This document shows, piece by piece, positions 1 through 5,123 of a DNA stretch of 5,123 nt (position 1 is its first letter; every line of letters begins with the position of its first letter). Position numbers and translations under genes: made by a program. The notes below the pieces were generated by a model. It made no database searches. It had not been told where the DNA came from and saw nothing but the letters and a program-made list of their open reading frames with translations. The stretch comes from Pseudomonadota bacterium (GTDB taxonomy: Bacteria > Pseudomonadota > Alphaproteobacteria > Rhizobiales > Kaistiaceae). Location of the stretch: the NCBI GenBank assembly GCA_023392225.1, contig JAEVZM010000454.1:1-5123 (forward strand). The letters run 5' to 3'.

Positions 1-447
1 AGCCATCACCACCTCGTCCCGGGCTCGCCAACCCGGTCCTTCCTGCTGATGGGCGACGGCGAGCGGTTGCCGATCGCCGCCTTCTTCTCCGGAGAGTTCA
101 CCTGGGAGAGGGTCGCGCTCGTGTTCCTCTCGGGCTGCGAGACGGCAGCCGGGGACACGACCCTTGAGGGCGGGGAGACGATCGCCGCCGCGTTTCATCA
201 GGCGGGGGTCGCCGACGTCGTCGCGACGGTGTGGCCCGCAGCCGACGTGTCGGCGTCGCTGCTTGCCCCCCGGTTCTACCGCGCGCTCGGCGATGGGGCC
301 GCCACCGCGGAGGCGCTTCAACGTGCGCAGCTGGCCCTCCTCGGGGCGAACGGCGAGCCGCCGGAACAAGCGTCGGCAATGCCGGCCGAAGCAGTGGAGC
401 ATCCCCTGCACTGGGCTCCGTTCAAGCTCTTCGTGCACGGCCGATGA
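1..447 (+). CDS. CHAT-domain (caspase-like) protease, C-terminal part, 5' end outside window
   Basis: The reading frame is open from the first base and ends at TGA 445-447, leaving 148 residues of a longer protein. It reads as the C-terminal half of a CHAT domain, the clan CD cysteine-protease fold related to caspases. The catalytic His is most likely residue 2 (bases 4-6), followed by PG and then the family's SFLLMGDG strand. The catalytic Cys is residue 46 (bases 136-138) in LSGCET after a hydrophobic strand, matching the family's LSxCET. Then come EGGE, a helix, the VVATVWP strand and the family-typical ending HPLHWAPFKLFVHG. Both catalytic residues are present, so the enzyme is probably active; substrate specificity cannot be read. 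Domains upstream, such as TPR or effector-associated domains common in CHAT proteins, lie outside the window. An internal ATG at base 49 is not the start, because the frame and the domain extend upstream of it. Family call is strong; cellular role is unknown. Confidence 0.9.
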   Translation, partial: SHHHLVPGSPTRSFLLMGDGERLPIAAFFSGEFTWERVALVFLSGCETAAGDTTLEGGETIAAAFHQAGVADVVATVWPAADVSASLLAPRFYRALGDGAATAEALQRAQLALLGANGEPPEQASAMPAEAVEHPLHWAPFKLFVHGR

Positions 448-455
448 GGCGTGCA

Positions 456-467
456 ATTGCGCGCAAT
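456..467. promoter_or_regulatory. Perfect 12-base palindrome in the gap between the first two + strand genes
   Basis: ATTGCGCGCAAT at 456-467 is a perfect inverted repeat. It overlaps a second perfect palindrome, GCAATTGC at 453-460, so GCAAT also occurs as a direct repeat at 453-457 and 463-467. It starts 8 bases after the CHAT gene's stop and lies about 70 bases before the next start codon. With no central loop it suits a dimeric DNA-binding protein better than an RNA hairpin, and no T-run follows to suggest a terminator. The rest of the gap (448-539) shows no convincing -35/-10 pair. Being an operator is inference. Confidence 0.3.
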
Positions 468-539
468 CATCTGCCATCGCGATTTTGCCTGGGCCTCGCT
501 AACGTCGTCGGCAACGGTTGAGCAGTCGAGCTGGGCACA

Positions 540-1397
540 ATGAAGAAGCGAGCCGAGAGAATGTCGGGCGAGGACCATGCGGCCACGGTGACCTTCGGCG
601 ACAAGCTCGATGCGATCATCGGCGTGGTCGGGTATCGCATGTCTGCACGGGCGGTCAGCGGCGTCCATCTCGCCGGAGAGGTGCTGAGGATCACGCCGCA
701 ACAATTCGCACGCAAGCGTACCGGCAAGGCGCCGGTGACCGAGCACGAGATGTCGAAGCTCATCGACCATTTCCAGCTCGGCGGGCTCGTCGACTACCGC
801 ATCTTCCAGCAGCCCGACGTGGACGGGGTCCTGGCGATCCTGAAGGAGGCCAGCGCCGGCACCTTTGCCGCCAGCCAGTGCCACGAGCTATGCCAGATCC
901 TGTTCAGCGCGCCGCGCAATGGCTGCAAGGTCAGCTTCTCCCGCATCGTCGGTCCCTTCTCGCTGCGCGGGCCGTTCGGACCGCCGAGCGACCGGGACGA
1001 CGGCCGGCCGATCCTTCGCGTCGGCGGTGGCGTCAACATCCGCTGCGAGGGACCCGAGGGCGGCAATCTCATCGTCCTCAGCGCCGACCAGAGCATGACG
1101 ATCAGCGTCCTGATGCCGTCGGTCTTCGCCCCTGACACGCGGGTCCCCTCCGGATCGGCCACCTTGCCGACCGTGCGCGAGTACGACCACTTCAAGATCC
1201 AGCACAGCCTCGGCGCCCATCGCCTCTATGCCCTGTGGACCGACGACGTGGTCGCCCAGGTGGTGCGCAAGGGCGTCCTGCCGCTCGACGAGGTCAGAAC
1301 CCTCGATTCGACCACGGCCAGCGCCATGGTGCGGTTGCTCAAGAACCTCCCGCGGGAGCACCTGCGCGCCGCCCACTGCGACTTCGTGGTCTGCTGA
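540..1397 (+). CDS. Hypothetical protein with XRE-like helix-turn-helix segment and DUF4384-like C-terminal half
   Basis: A 285-residue protein with no signal peptide or membrane segment, so probably cytoplasmic. Residues about 50-80 (TPQQFARKRTGKAPVTEHE and on to LIDHF) have the shape of the recognition-helix half of an XRE/Cro-type domain: a polar helix, a basic turn with a Gly, then an amphipathic helix. Residues about 157-237 resemble DUF4384: a GGNLIVLSAD strand, then VLMPS, then VPSG and LP, then SLGAHRLYALWTDD. That domain is commonly found on or near bacterial caspase-like proteases, which fits the CHAT gene 92 bases upstream. The C-terminus (HCDFVVC) carries two of the six cysteines. 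ATG 540 is used, but ATG 561 (seven codons later) is equally plausible: neither has a strong Shine-Dalgarno, and a GAAGAAG tract sits 12 bases before 561. Both domain matches were made by eye. A regulator or adaptor for the protease is inference. Confidence 0.75.
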   Translation: MKKRAERMSGEDHAATVTFGDKLDAIIGVVGYRMSARAVSGVHLAGEVLRITPQQFARKRTGKAPVTEHEMSKLIDHFQLGGLVDYRIFQQPDVDGVLAILKEASAGTFAASQCHELCQILFSAPRNGCKVSFSRIVGPFSLRGPFGPPSDRDDGRPILRVGGGVNIRCEGPEGGNLIVLSADQSMTISVLMPSVFAPDTRVPSGSATLPTVREYDHFKIQHSLGAHRLYALWTDDVVAQVVRKGVLPLDEVRTLDSTTASAMVRLLKNLPREHLRAAHCDFVVC

Positions 1398-1442
1398 CGA
1401 GCCGGGGAACGGCCGTCCCACGGGACCAGGCTTCGATCTTTC

Positions 1443-1447
1443 GGGAG
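1443..1447 (+). promoter_or_regulatory. Shine-Dalgarno site fixing the start at 1453
   Basis: GGGAG at 1443-1447 lies 5 bases before ATG 1453. The same frame is open much further upstream (to 1228), but that part overlaps the previous gene and lacks protein-like character. The GYF_2 domain begins right after ATG 1453, so this site decides the start. Confidence 0.7.
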
Positions 1448-1452
1448 ACGAC

Positions 1453-2349
1453 ATGAGCGACATCGTCAATGCGTGGTTCTACGCGACCGGCACCGAGCGC
1501 AAGGGACCGTTCAGCGAGGCGGACATCAAGGCGCTGCTGCGCGCCGGCGTGCTGTCCGGGCACAGCAAGGTGTGGTCGGAGGCCCAACCCGACTGGACGC
1601 CGCTGTTCCAGACGAAGCTGCGCACGCTCCTCCCGGAGAGCACGCTTGATCCGCCGCCCCTCCCGGCGGCCGAGAGCGTCTCCCCAGTGCGGCACGGCGC
1701 GGTCGCCCCACAGACCGGCGTGATGCCGGCGATCCGCAACGCGATCCTCGACAACCGGACTCTCGCCCGGGTGGTCGGCGCGCTCATCGGGATCAACGCC
1801 TTCATATCGATCCTTCAGATCGGCGTGATCGCCAAGGCCCGGGGCGGGCTGGAGGGAGCGTACCGGGCGGCGATGCTGCTCGACGGCGAGGGAGTCGCCC
1901 TCATCCTGCTGGCGGTGTTCGCCGCCGCGGCGGTGCCCTTCCTGTGGCTGCAGTATCGCTTCACGAAGAACCTCTTCACCCTGCGCGGCCCGCAGACCGT
2001 GACCCCGGCAGGGGCCGTGTACTGGTACTTCGTTCCCATCGCCTGGTTCTGGAAGCCCTACGAGGCGATGCGCAATCTCGTGGTCGGTCTCGACGTCGAG
2101 GACCGCGCGACGGTGGTGATCTGGTGGGTGCTGACCTGGGCCAGCCCCGTGGTCGCGATCATCGTCGGGGTAATCCTCGAGTCGGCGGCGAGCGTCGACA
2201 CGGTCTCCTATGCGCGGTTCTACGTGTGGAGCTCGGTCGTCCTCTATGCGCTCGACGCGGCCTGGTTCTTCTTCGCGGGAAAGCTCGTCACGAGCATTGC
2301 ATCGGCCGAAGCGACGGCGATCGCCAGCGCCGGCGAACGACAGGAGTAA
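1453..2349 (+). CDS. GYF_2 (DUF4339) domain protein with DUF4328-like membrane region
   Basis: A 298-residue protein. Residues about 7-52 form a GYF_2 domain: WFY near the start, then GPFSEADIKALLRAG, then VWSEAQPDW, which is the usual W-Y, GPF and double-Trp pattern. A Pro-rich linker follows (about 62-90, with PPPLP). The rest is membrane: likely spans near 105-125, 147-165, 222-243 and 257-275, with a further hydrophobic stretch at 186-200. Residues about 161-212 match DUF4328: a Trp-Arg-Asn helix, then TPAGAVYWYFVPIAWFWKP, then YEAMRNLV. The GYF_2 domain precedes all spans and there is no signal peptide, so it is probably cytoplasmic. Eukaryotic GYF domains bind Pro-rich peptides; the bacterial version's ligand is not established, so a protein-binding membrane anchor is inference. 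It lies 55 bases after the previous gene and 7 bases before the lipoprotein gene. Confidence 0.88.
   Translation: MSDIVNAWFYATGTERKGPFSEADIKALLRAGVLSGHSKVWSEAQPDWTPLFQTKLRTLLPESTLDPPPLPAAESVSPVRHGAVAPQTGVMPAIRNAILDNRTLARVVGALIGINAFISILQIGVIAKARGGLEGAYRAAMLLDGEGVALILLAVFAAAAVPFLWLQYRFTKNLFTLRGPQTVTPAGAVYWYFVPIAWFWKPYEAMRNLVVGLDVEDRATVVIWWVLTWASPVVAIIVGVILESAASVDTVSYARFYVWSSVVLYALDAAWFFFAGKLVTSIASAEATAIASAGERQE
2342..2346 (+). promoter_or_regulatory. Shine-Dalgarno site for the lipoprotein gene, inside the upstream gene's end
   Basis: AGGAG at 2342-2346 lies in the last codons of the membrane-protein gene, 9 bases before ATG 2356. Ribosomes finishing at TAA 2347-2349 would be over the next gene's start region, which argues for translational coupling and co-transcription of these two genes. 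Confidence 0.65.
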
Positions 2350-2355
2350 CCGGGC

Positions 2356-2712
2356 ATGGCGAGCACCAGGACCTACGGCGCCTTCCGCAAACTGGCCGCC
2401 TGCGGGGCAATCGCGGCATCGCTTCTCCTCGCCGCCTGCGGCGCGGAAGGACTCTCGATCGGCAATCTGACGAGCTCGGATCGCACCGTCTCGTTCAGGA
2501 TCGCCAACGACAGCGGAAAATCCGGAGACGTCGTGCTCTGGATCGAACAGGACGGCCTCGCTTCGTGCGAGCGTGTGACCGAAGTCCGAGCGCACTACTC
2601 GTACACGATCAGGTTCTATTGCCCGACGCTGCGCAGCGGGCGTTTCACCTTGCGGTACGGCTGGGCCGCGGACTATCGCGAGAAGGCCCTCGTCGCGGAG
2701 CGCATCGAGTAG
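2356..2712 (+). CDS. Small lipoprotein of unknown function
   Basis: A 118-residue precursor with a lipoprotein signal peptide: basic residues at Arg5, Arg11 and Lys12, a hydrophobic core about 13-27, and lipobox LAAC ending at Cys28. Residue +2 is Gly, not Asp, so by the enterobacterial sorting rule it would go to the outer membrane; that rule is less certain in alphaproteobacteria. The mature part is about 91 residues of alternating hydrophobic strands (TVSFRIAND, DVVLWIEQDG, YTIRFYC, RFTLRYGW), suggesting a small beta-sandwich. Cys71 and Cys89 could form a disulfide in the periplasm. I recognise no named family. It is coupled to the membrane-protein gene and is the last gene of the + strand run, ending 27 bases from the convergent engB. 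A partner of the membrane protein is inference. Confidence 0.8.
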   Translation: MASTRTYGAFRKLAACGAIAASLLLAACGAEGLSIGNLTSSDRTVSFRIANDSGKSGDVVLWIEQDGLASCERVTEVRAHYSYTIRFYCPTLRSGRFTLRYGWAADYREKALVAERIE

Positions 2713-2714
2713 GA

Positions 2715-2733
2715 CCGCGCCGCAGCCCGCGGC
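2715..2733. terminator. Weak GC-rich hairpin in the convergent gap
   Basis: Two alternative 5-base-pair stems can form here: GCCGC 2719-2723 with GCGGC 2729-2733 (5-base loop), or CCGCG 2715-2719 with CGCGG 2728-2732 (8-base loop). It sits in the 27-base gap between two convergent genes, where a bidirectional terminator would be expected. There is no T-run on either strand, and such short stems are common by chance in GC-rich DNA, so the call is tentative. Confidence 0.2.
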
Positions 2734-2739
2734 AAACGG

Positions 2740-3387
2740 TCAGACGGTGCGGAAGGCGGCGATCTCGGCCCGCAGGATGTCGATGCCGGCACCGGTCGCC
2801 GAGGACGTGGTGATGATCTCCGGATGCGCCGCCGGCCGCTTGGCCAGCGTCGTCCGGGTCTCCGCGATCACCTTGTCCAGCGCCGCGGGCTTCTCCTTGT
2901 CGCACTTGGTGAGCACGATCTGGTAGGACACGGCGGCCTTGTCGAGGACGTCGAGCGCCTCGCGGTCATTGGCCTTCACGCCGTGGCGGGCGTCGATCAG
3001 CACGTAGACCCGCCGGAGATTGGCTCGGCCCCGCAGGAAGTTGAACACCAGCCGCGTCCAGGCGTCGACGTTCGCCTTCGGCGCGCGGGCATAGCCGTAG
3101 CCCGGCATGTCGACGATGACGATGCCGTCGTCGGCGGTGAAGAAGTTGAGCTCCTGGGTCCGCCCCGGGGTGTTCGAGGTGCGGGCCAGCGTGCCCTGCC
3201 CGGTCAGCGCGTTGATCAGCGACGACTTGCCAACATTGGAGCGGCCGGCGAAGGCGATCTCGATGCCGCTCGCCGCCGGGAGCTGGCTGATGGCCGAGAC
3301 ACCCATGATGAAGCGCCAGGGCCGGGCAAAGGCGAGCCGGCCGGCCTCGAGGGCCGCGCCGGTCTCGTCATCAGCGTCGGATGCCAT
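2740..3387 (-). CDS. engB: Ribosome-biogenesis GTPase EngB (YihA/YsxC)
   Basis: A 215-residue TRAFAC-class GTPase, a little longer than the roughly 200-residue family norm because of an N-terminal extension of about 25 residues typical of alphaproteobacteria. All motifs are visible: G1 GRSNVGKS at 48-55, G2 TPGRT at 73-77, G3 DMPGYG at 93-98, G4 TKCD at 160-163 and G5 SSATGAG at 195-201. The family is known to bind GTP and assist late assembly of the large ribosomal subunit, and is usually essential. The start at 3387 (ATG on the - strand) is 15 bases after the yidC stop. That gap reads GC-rich with a GGGG tract as a weak Shine-Dalgarno. The spacing suggests one transcript with yidC. In many alphaproteobacteria argB follows; here the next gene converges instead. 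Confidence 0.97.
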   Translation of the reverse strand: MASDADDETGAALEAGRLAFARPWRFIMGVSAISQLPAASGIEIAFAGRSNVGKSSLINALTGQGTLARTSNTPGRTQELNFFTADDGIVIVDMPGYGYARAPKANVDAWTRLVFNFLRGRANLRRVYVLIDARHGVKANDREALDVLDKAAVSYQIVLTKCDKEKPAALDKVIAETRTTLAKRPAAHPEIITTSSATGAGIDILRAEIAAFRTV

Positions 3388-3402
3388 CGGCCCGCGCCCC
3401 GC

Positions 3403-5123
3403 TCAGGCGTTGGCGTTCTTGGGATTGCCGCCCGACTTGCCGGACTTTGGCGGCGCCTTCTTCTTCGGCGGCTTCTTGCCGCTCGTGCCGGAAGCCGAGG
3501 CGTCGTCGTCGTCGTTCGCGGCCGGCAGCGCCTTGGTCGCCGCCACCGCCGTCTCTTCCTTCGGCGGCGTCTTGCGGAAGGTGTCCATGATGTTGCCGAG
3601 AAGGTTCACGTCGACCCCCTGGCGCCGCATGATGAAATACTGCTGGGCGACGGACAGCGTGTTGTTCCAGGCCCAGTAGATGACGAGGCCCGCCGGGAAG
3701 CTTGCCAGCATGAAGGTGAAGATCACCGGCATCCAGGTGAAGATCATCTTCTGCGCCGGATCCGGCGGCGTCGGGTTGAGCCGCATCTGGACGAACATTG
3801 GCACGCCCATGATCAGCGGCCACACGCCGATCATGAGAAGGTGCGGCGGTGTCCACGGGATCAGCCCGAACAGGTTGAAGACGGTGGTCGGGTCTGGCGC
3901 GGACAGGTCCTGGATCCAGCCGAAGAACGGCGCGTGCCGCATCTCGATGGTGACGAACAGCACCTTGTAGAGCGAGAAGAAGACCGGAATCTGCACCGCC
4001 ACCGGCCAGCAGCCGGCAAGCGGATTGATCTTCTCCTTCTTGTAGAGCTCCATCAGAGCCTGCTGCTGTTTCATCTTGTCGTCGGGATATTGCTCCTTGA
4101 TGGCCGCCATCTGCGGCTGCACGGCCTTCATCTTGGCCATGCTGGTGTAGCTCTTGTTCGCCAGCGGGAAGAACACCGCCTTGACGATGAGCGTGACGAT
4201 GAGGATGGCGATGCCGAAATTGCCGACCACGCGGTAGATGGCGTCGAGCAGCTTGAACATCGGCTGCGTGATGATGCGGAACCAGCCCCAGTCGATCAGC
4301 AGGTTCAGCCGGTCGATGCCGAGATTGGTCTGGTAGGCCTCCAGCGTGTGCACCTCCTTGGCGCCGACGAAGAGGCGCGAGGTGGTCTCGGCCGTCGCTC
4401 CAGGGGCGGCGACGAGCTGCGGCAGCGTCACCGTGGTCTGGTAGGCGGGCGCGGGGGTCTGCGGGCCGTTGACCGAGAAGGTCGACTGGAAGGGCGTCTT
4501 CTGGTCCGGGATGAAGGCGGAAGCCCAGTACTTGTCGGTGATGCCGACCCAGCCGCCCGTCGCGGCATCGAAGCGGGTGCCGTGCTCGTTGCCGGAGAGC
4601 GCCGGCTCCTTGACGATGTCGGCGTACTTCACCTCCTTGAGGCCGTGCTCGCCGAGCACGCCGATCAGGCCCTCGTGCAGGATGTAGTAGCCCTGGACGT
4701 GCGGGGTGCCGATGCGCCGGATAAAGCCGTAGGGGGTGAGGGTCAGCTCGGCGCCGGTCTTGTTCTCCACCGAATCCGTGGTGGTGATCATGTAGCCGTC
4801 GTCGATGGCGATCTTGCGCTTGAAGACGAGGCCCTTGCCGTTGTCCCAGGACAGCGTGACGGGGTCCTGGGGCGTCAGCGTCTGCCGGTCGGCAGTCCAG
4901 ACGGTCTGCGCCGTCGGCACGTCGACGCCCGCGGAAGCGATCCAGCCGAGGCGCGCGAGATAGCCGTTCGGACCCGAGGCGGGCGAGAACACCACGATGC
5001 GCGGGCTCTTGGGATCGACGGTCTCGTGGTAGTCCTTCAGCGAAATGTCGTCGACGTCGCCGCCCCGCAGCGACAGCGAGCCGTAGACCTTGGCGTTCTC
5101 GATGCTGACCCGCGGCGCCTGGC
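3403..5123 (-). CDS. yidC: Membrane protein insertase YidC, N-terminus outside window
   Basis: The frame runs from the window's right edge to TGA at 3403-3405, giving 572 residues in the window; only the first transmembrane helix and linker appear missing from a protein of roughly 600. A GTG at 4995 is not the start, because the 42 codons before it encode normal YidC sequence (RVSIENAKVYGSLSLRGG). The periplasmic beta domain occupies about the first 280 residues in the window. The conserved core follows: a helix containing IVKAVFFPLA, a cytoplasmic hairpin (YTSMAKM to YKKEKINPL), LAGCWPVAVQIPVFF, a GVWPLIMG helix, then WMPVIFTFMLASFPAGLVIYWAWN. The core helix's hydrophilic-groove Arg (R366 in E. 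coli) is Lys here (codon 4180-4182), as in other alphaproteobacteria. The C-terminus adds a DDDD stretch and a Lys-rich tail. YidC inserts inner-membrane proteins alone or with SecYEG. engB follows after 15 bases. Confidence 0.98.
   Translation of the reverse strand, partial: QAPRVSIENAKVYGSLSLRGGDVDDISLKDYHETVDPKSPRIVVFSPASGPNGYLARLGWIASAGVDVPTAQTVWTADRQTLTPQDPVTLSWDNGKGLVFKRKIAIDDGYMITTTDSVENKTGAELTLTPYGFIRRIGTPHVQGYYILHEGLIGVLGEHGLKEVKYADIVKEPALSGNEHGTRFDAATGGWVGITDKYWASAFIPDQKTPFQSTFSVNGPQTPAPAYQTTVTLPQLVAAPGATAETTSRLFVGAKEVHTLEAYQTNLGIDRLNLLIDWGWFRIITQPMFKLLDAIYRVVGNFGIAILIVTLIVKAVFFPLANKSYTSMAKMKAVQPQMAAIKEQYPDDKMKQQQALMELYKKEKINPLAGCWPVAVQIPVFFSLYKVLFVTIEMRHAPFFGWIQDLSAPDPTTVFNLFGLIPWTPPHLLMIGVWPLIMGVPMFVQMRLNPTPPDPAQKMIFTWMPVIFTFMLASFPAGLVIYWAWNNTLSVAQQYFIMRRQGVDVNLLGNIMDTFRKTPPKEETAVAATKALPAANDDDDASASGTSGKKPPKKKAPPKSGKSGGNPKNANA

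Noticed and set aside
485..513. Possible sigma-70 promoter starting with TTGCCT at 485-490
   Set aside because: No acceptable -10 element occurs at the right spacing (about 508-513 reads TCGGCA).
318..884. Open frame of 188 codons on the - strand across the CHAT gene end and the next gene
   Set aside because: It overlaps two better supported genes and spans their intergenic gap. The translation shows no domain, and no Shine-Dalgarno was evident.
1228..1452. Upstream extension of the GYF_2 protein frame to an ATG at 1228
   Set aside because: It overlaps 170 bases of the previous gene, its translation is Arg/Ser-rich low-quality sequence, and ATG 1453 has a good GGGAG site just before the domain begins.
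1339..2595. Long open frame (418 codons) on the - strand opposite the membrane protein and lipoprotein genes
   Set aside because: It is antisense to genes with recognisable domains, and its translation is rich in Arg, Gly, Asp and His with no hydrophobic core or motif. This is the usual shadow frame in GC-rich DNA.
3107..3679. Open frame of 190 codons on the + strand across engB and yidC
   Set aside because: It is antisense to two firmly identified housekeeping genes, and its Ser/Ala-rich translation has no family resemblance.
3403..4995. GTG at 4995 as the yidC start
   Set aside because: The frame continues upstream to the window edge with conserved YidC periplasmic-domain sequence, so the gene is cut by the window and does not start there.

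Overview
The window looks like a GC-rich alphaproteobacterial chromosome, most likely order Hyphomicrobiales (Rhizobiales). The best taxonomic evidence is the YidC sequence. It has Lys where enterobacterial YidC has Arg in its first conserved-core membrane helix, it carries the alpha-type LAGCWP and MRHAPFFGW segments, and engB follows it directly. No species can be named from sequence reading alone.

Layout. Positions 1-2712 hold four genes in a row on the + strand. They are the C-terminal 148 residues of a CHAT-family (caspase-like) protease cut by the window edge, a 285-residue protein with an XRE-like helix-turn-helix segment and a DUF4384-like C-terminal half, a 298-residue membrane protein with an N-terminal GYF_2 (DUF4339) domain and a DUF4328-like membrane part, and a 118-residue lipoprotein. 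Positions 2740-5123 hold two housekeeping genes on the - strand: yidC (membrane insertase, lacking only its N-terminus in this window) and engB/yihA (ribosome-assembly GTPase), 15 bases apart. The two blocks converge on a 27-base gap.

How the genes fit together. yidC and engB form the familiar alphaproteobacterial block serving membrane-protein insertion and ribosome assembly. The four + strand genes look accessory. The last two are probably translationally coupled (7 bases apart, with a strong Shine-Dalgarno sequence lying in the upstream gene's last codons). The first three are separated by 92 and 55 bases with no clear terminator, so a single operon is plausible but unproven. A protease with an intact His/Cys pair, a DUF4384-like protein (a domain often found with caspase-like proteases), a multi-membrane-span protein and a lipoprotein together suggest an envelope-connected sensing or protease system. 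That combined role is inference. It is the one part of the window that may be undescribed.

Non-coding content is small. The 92-base gap at 448-539 carries a perfect 12-base palindrome, and the convergent gap carries a weak GC hairpin. I see no RNA genes, mobile elements, CRISPR arrays or long repeats.
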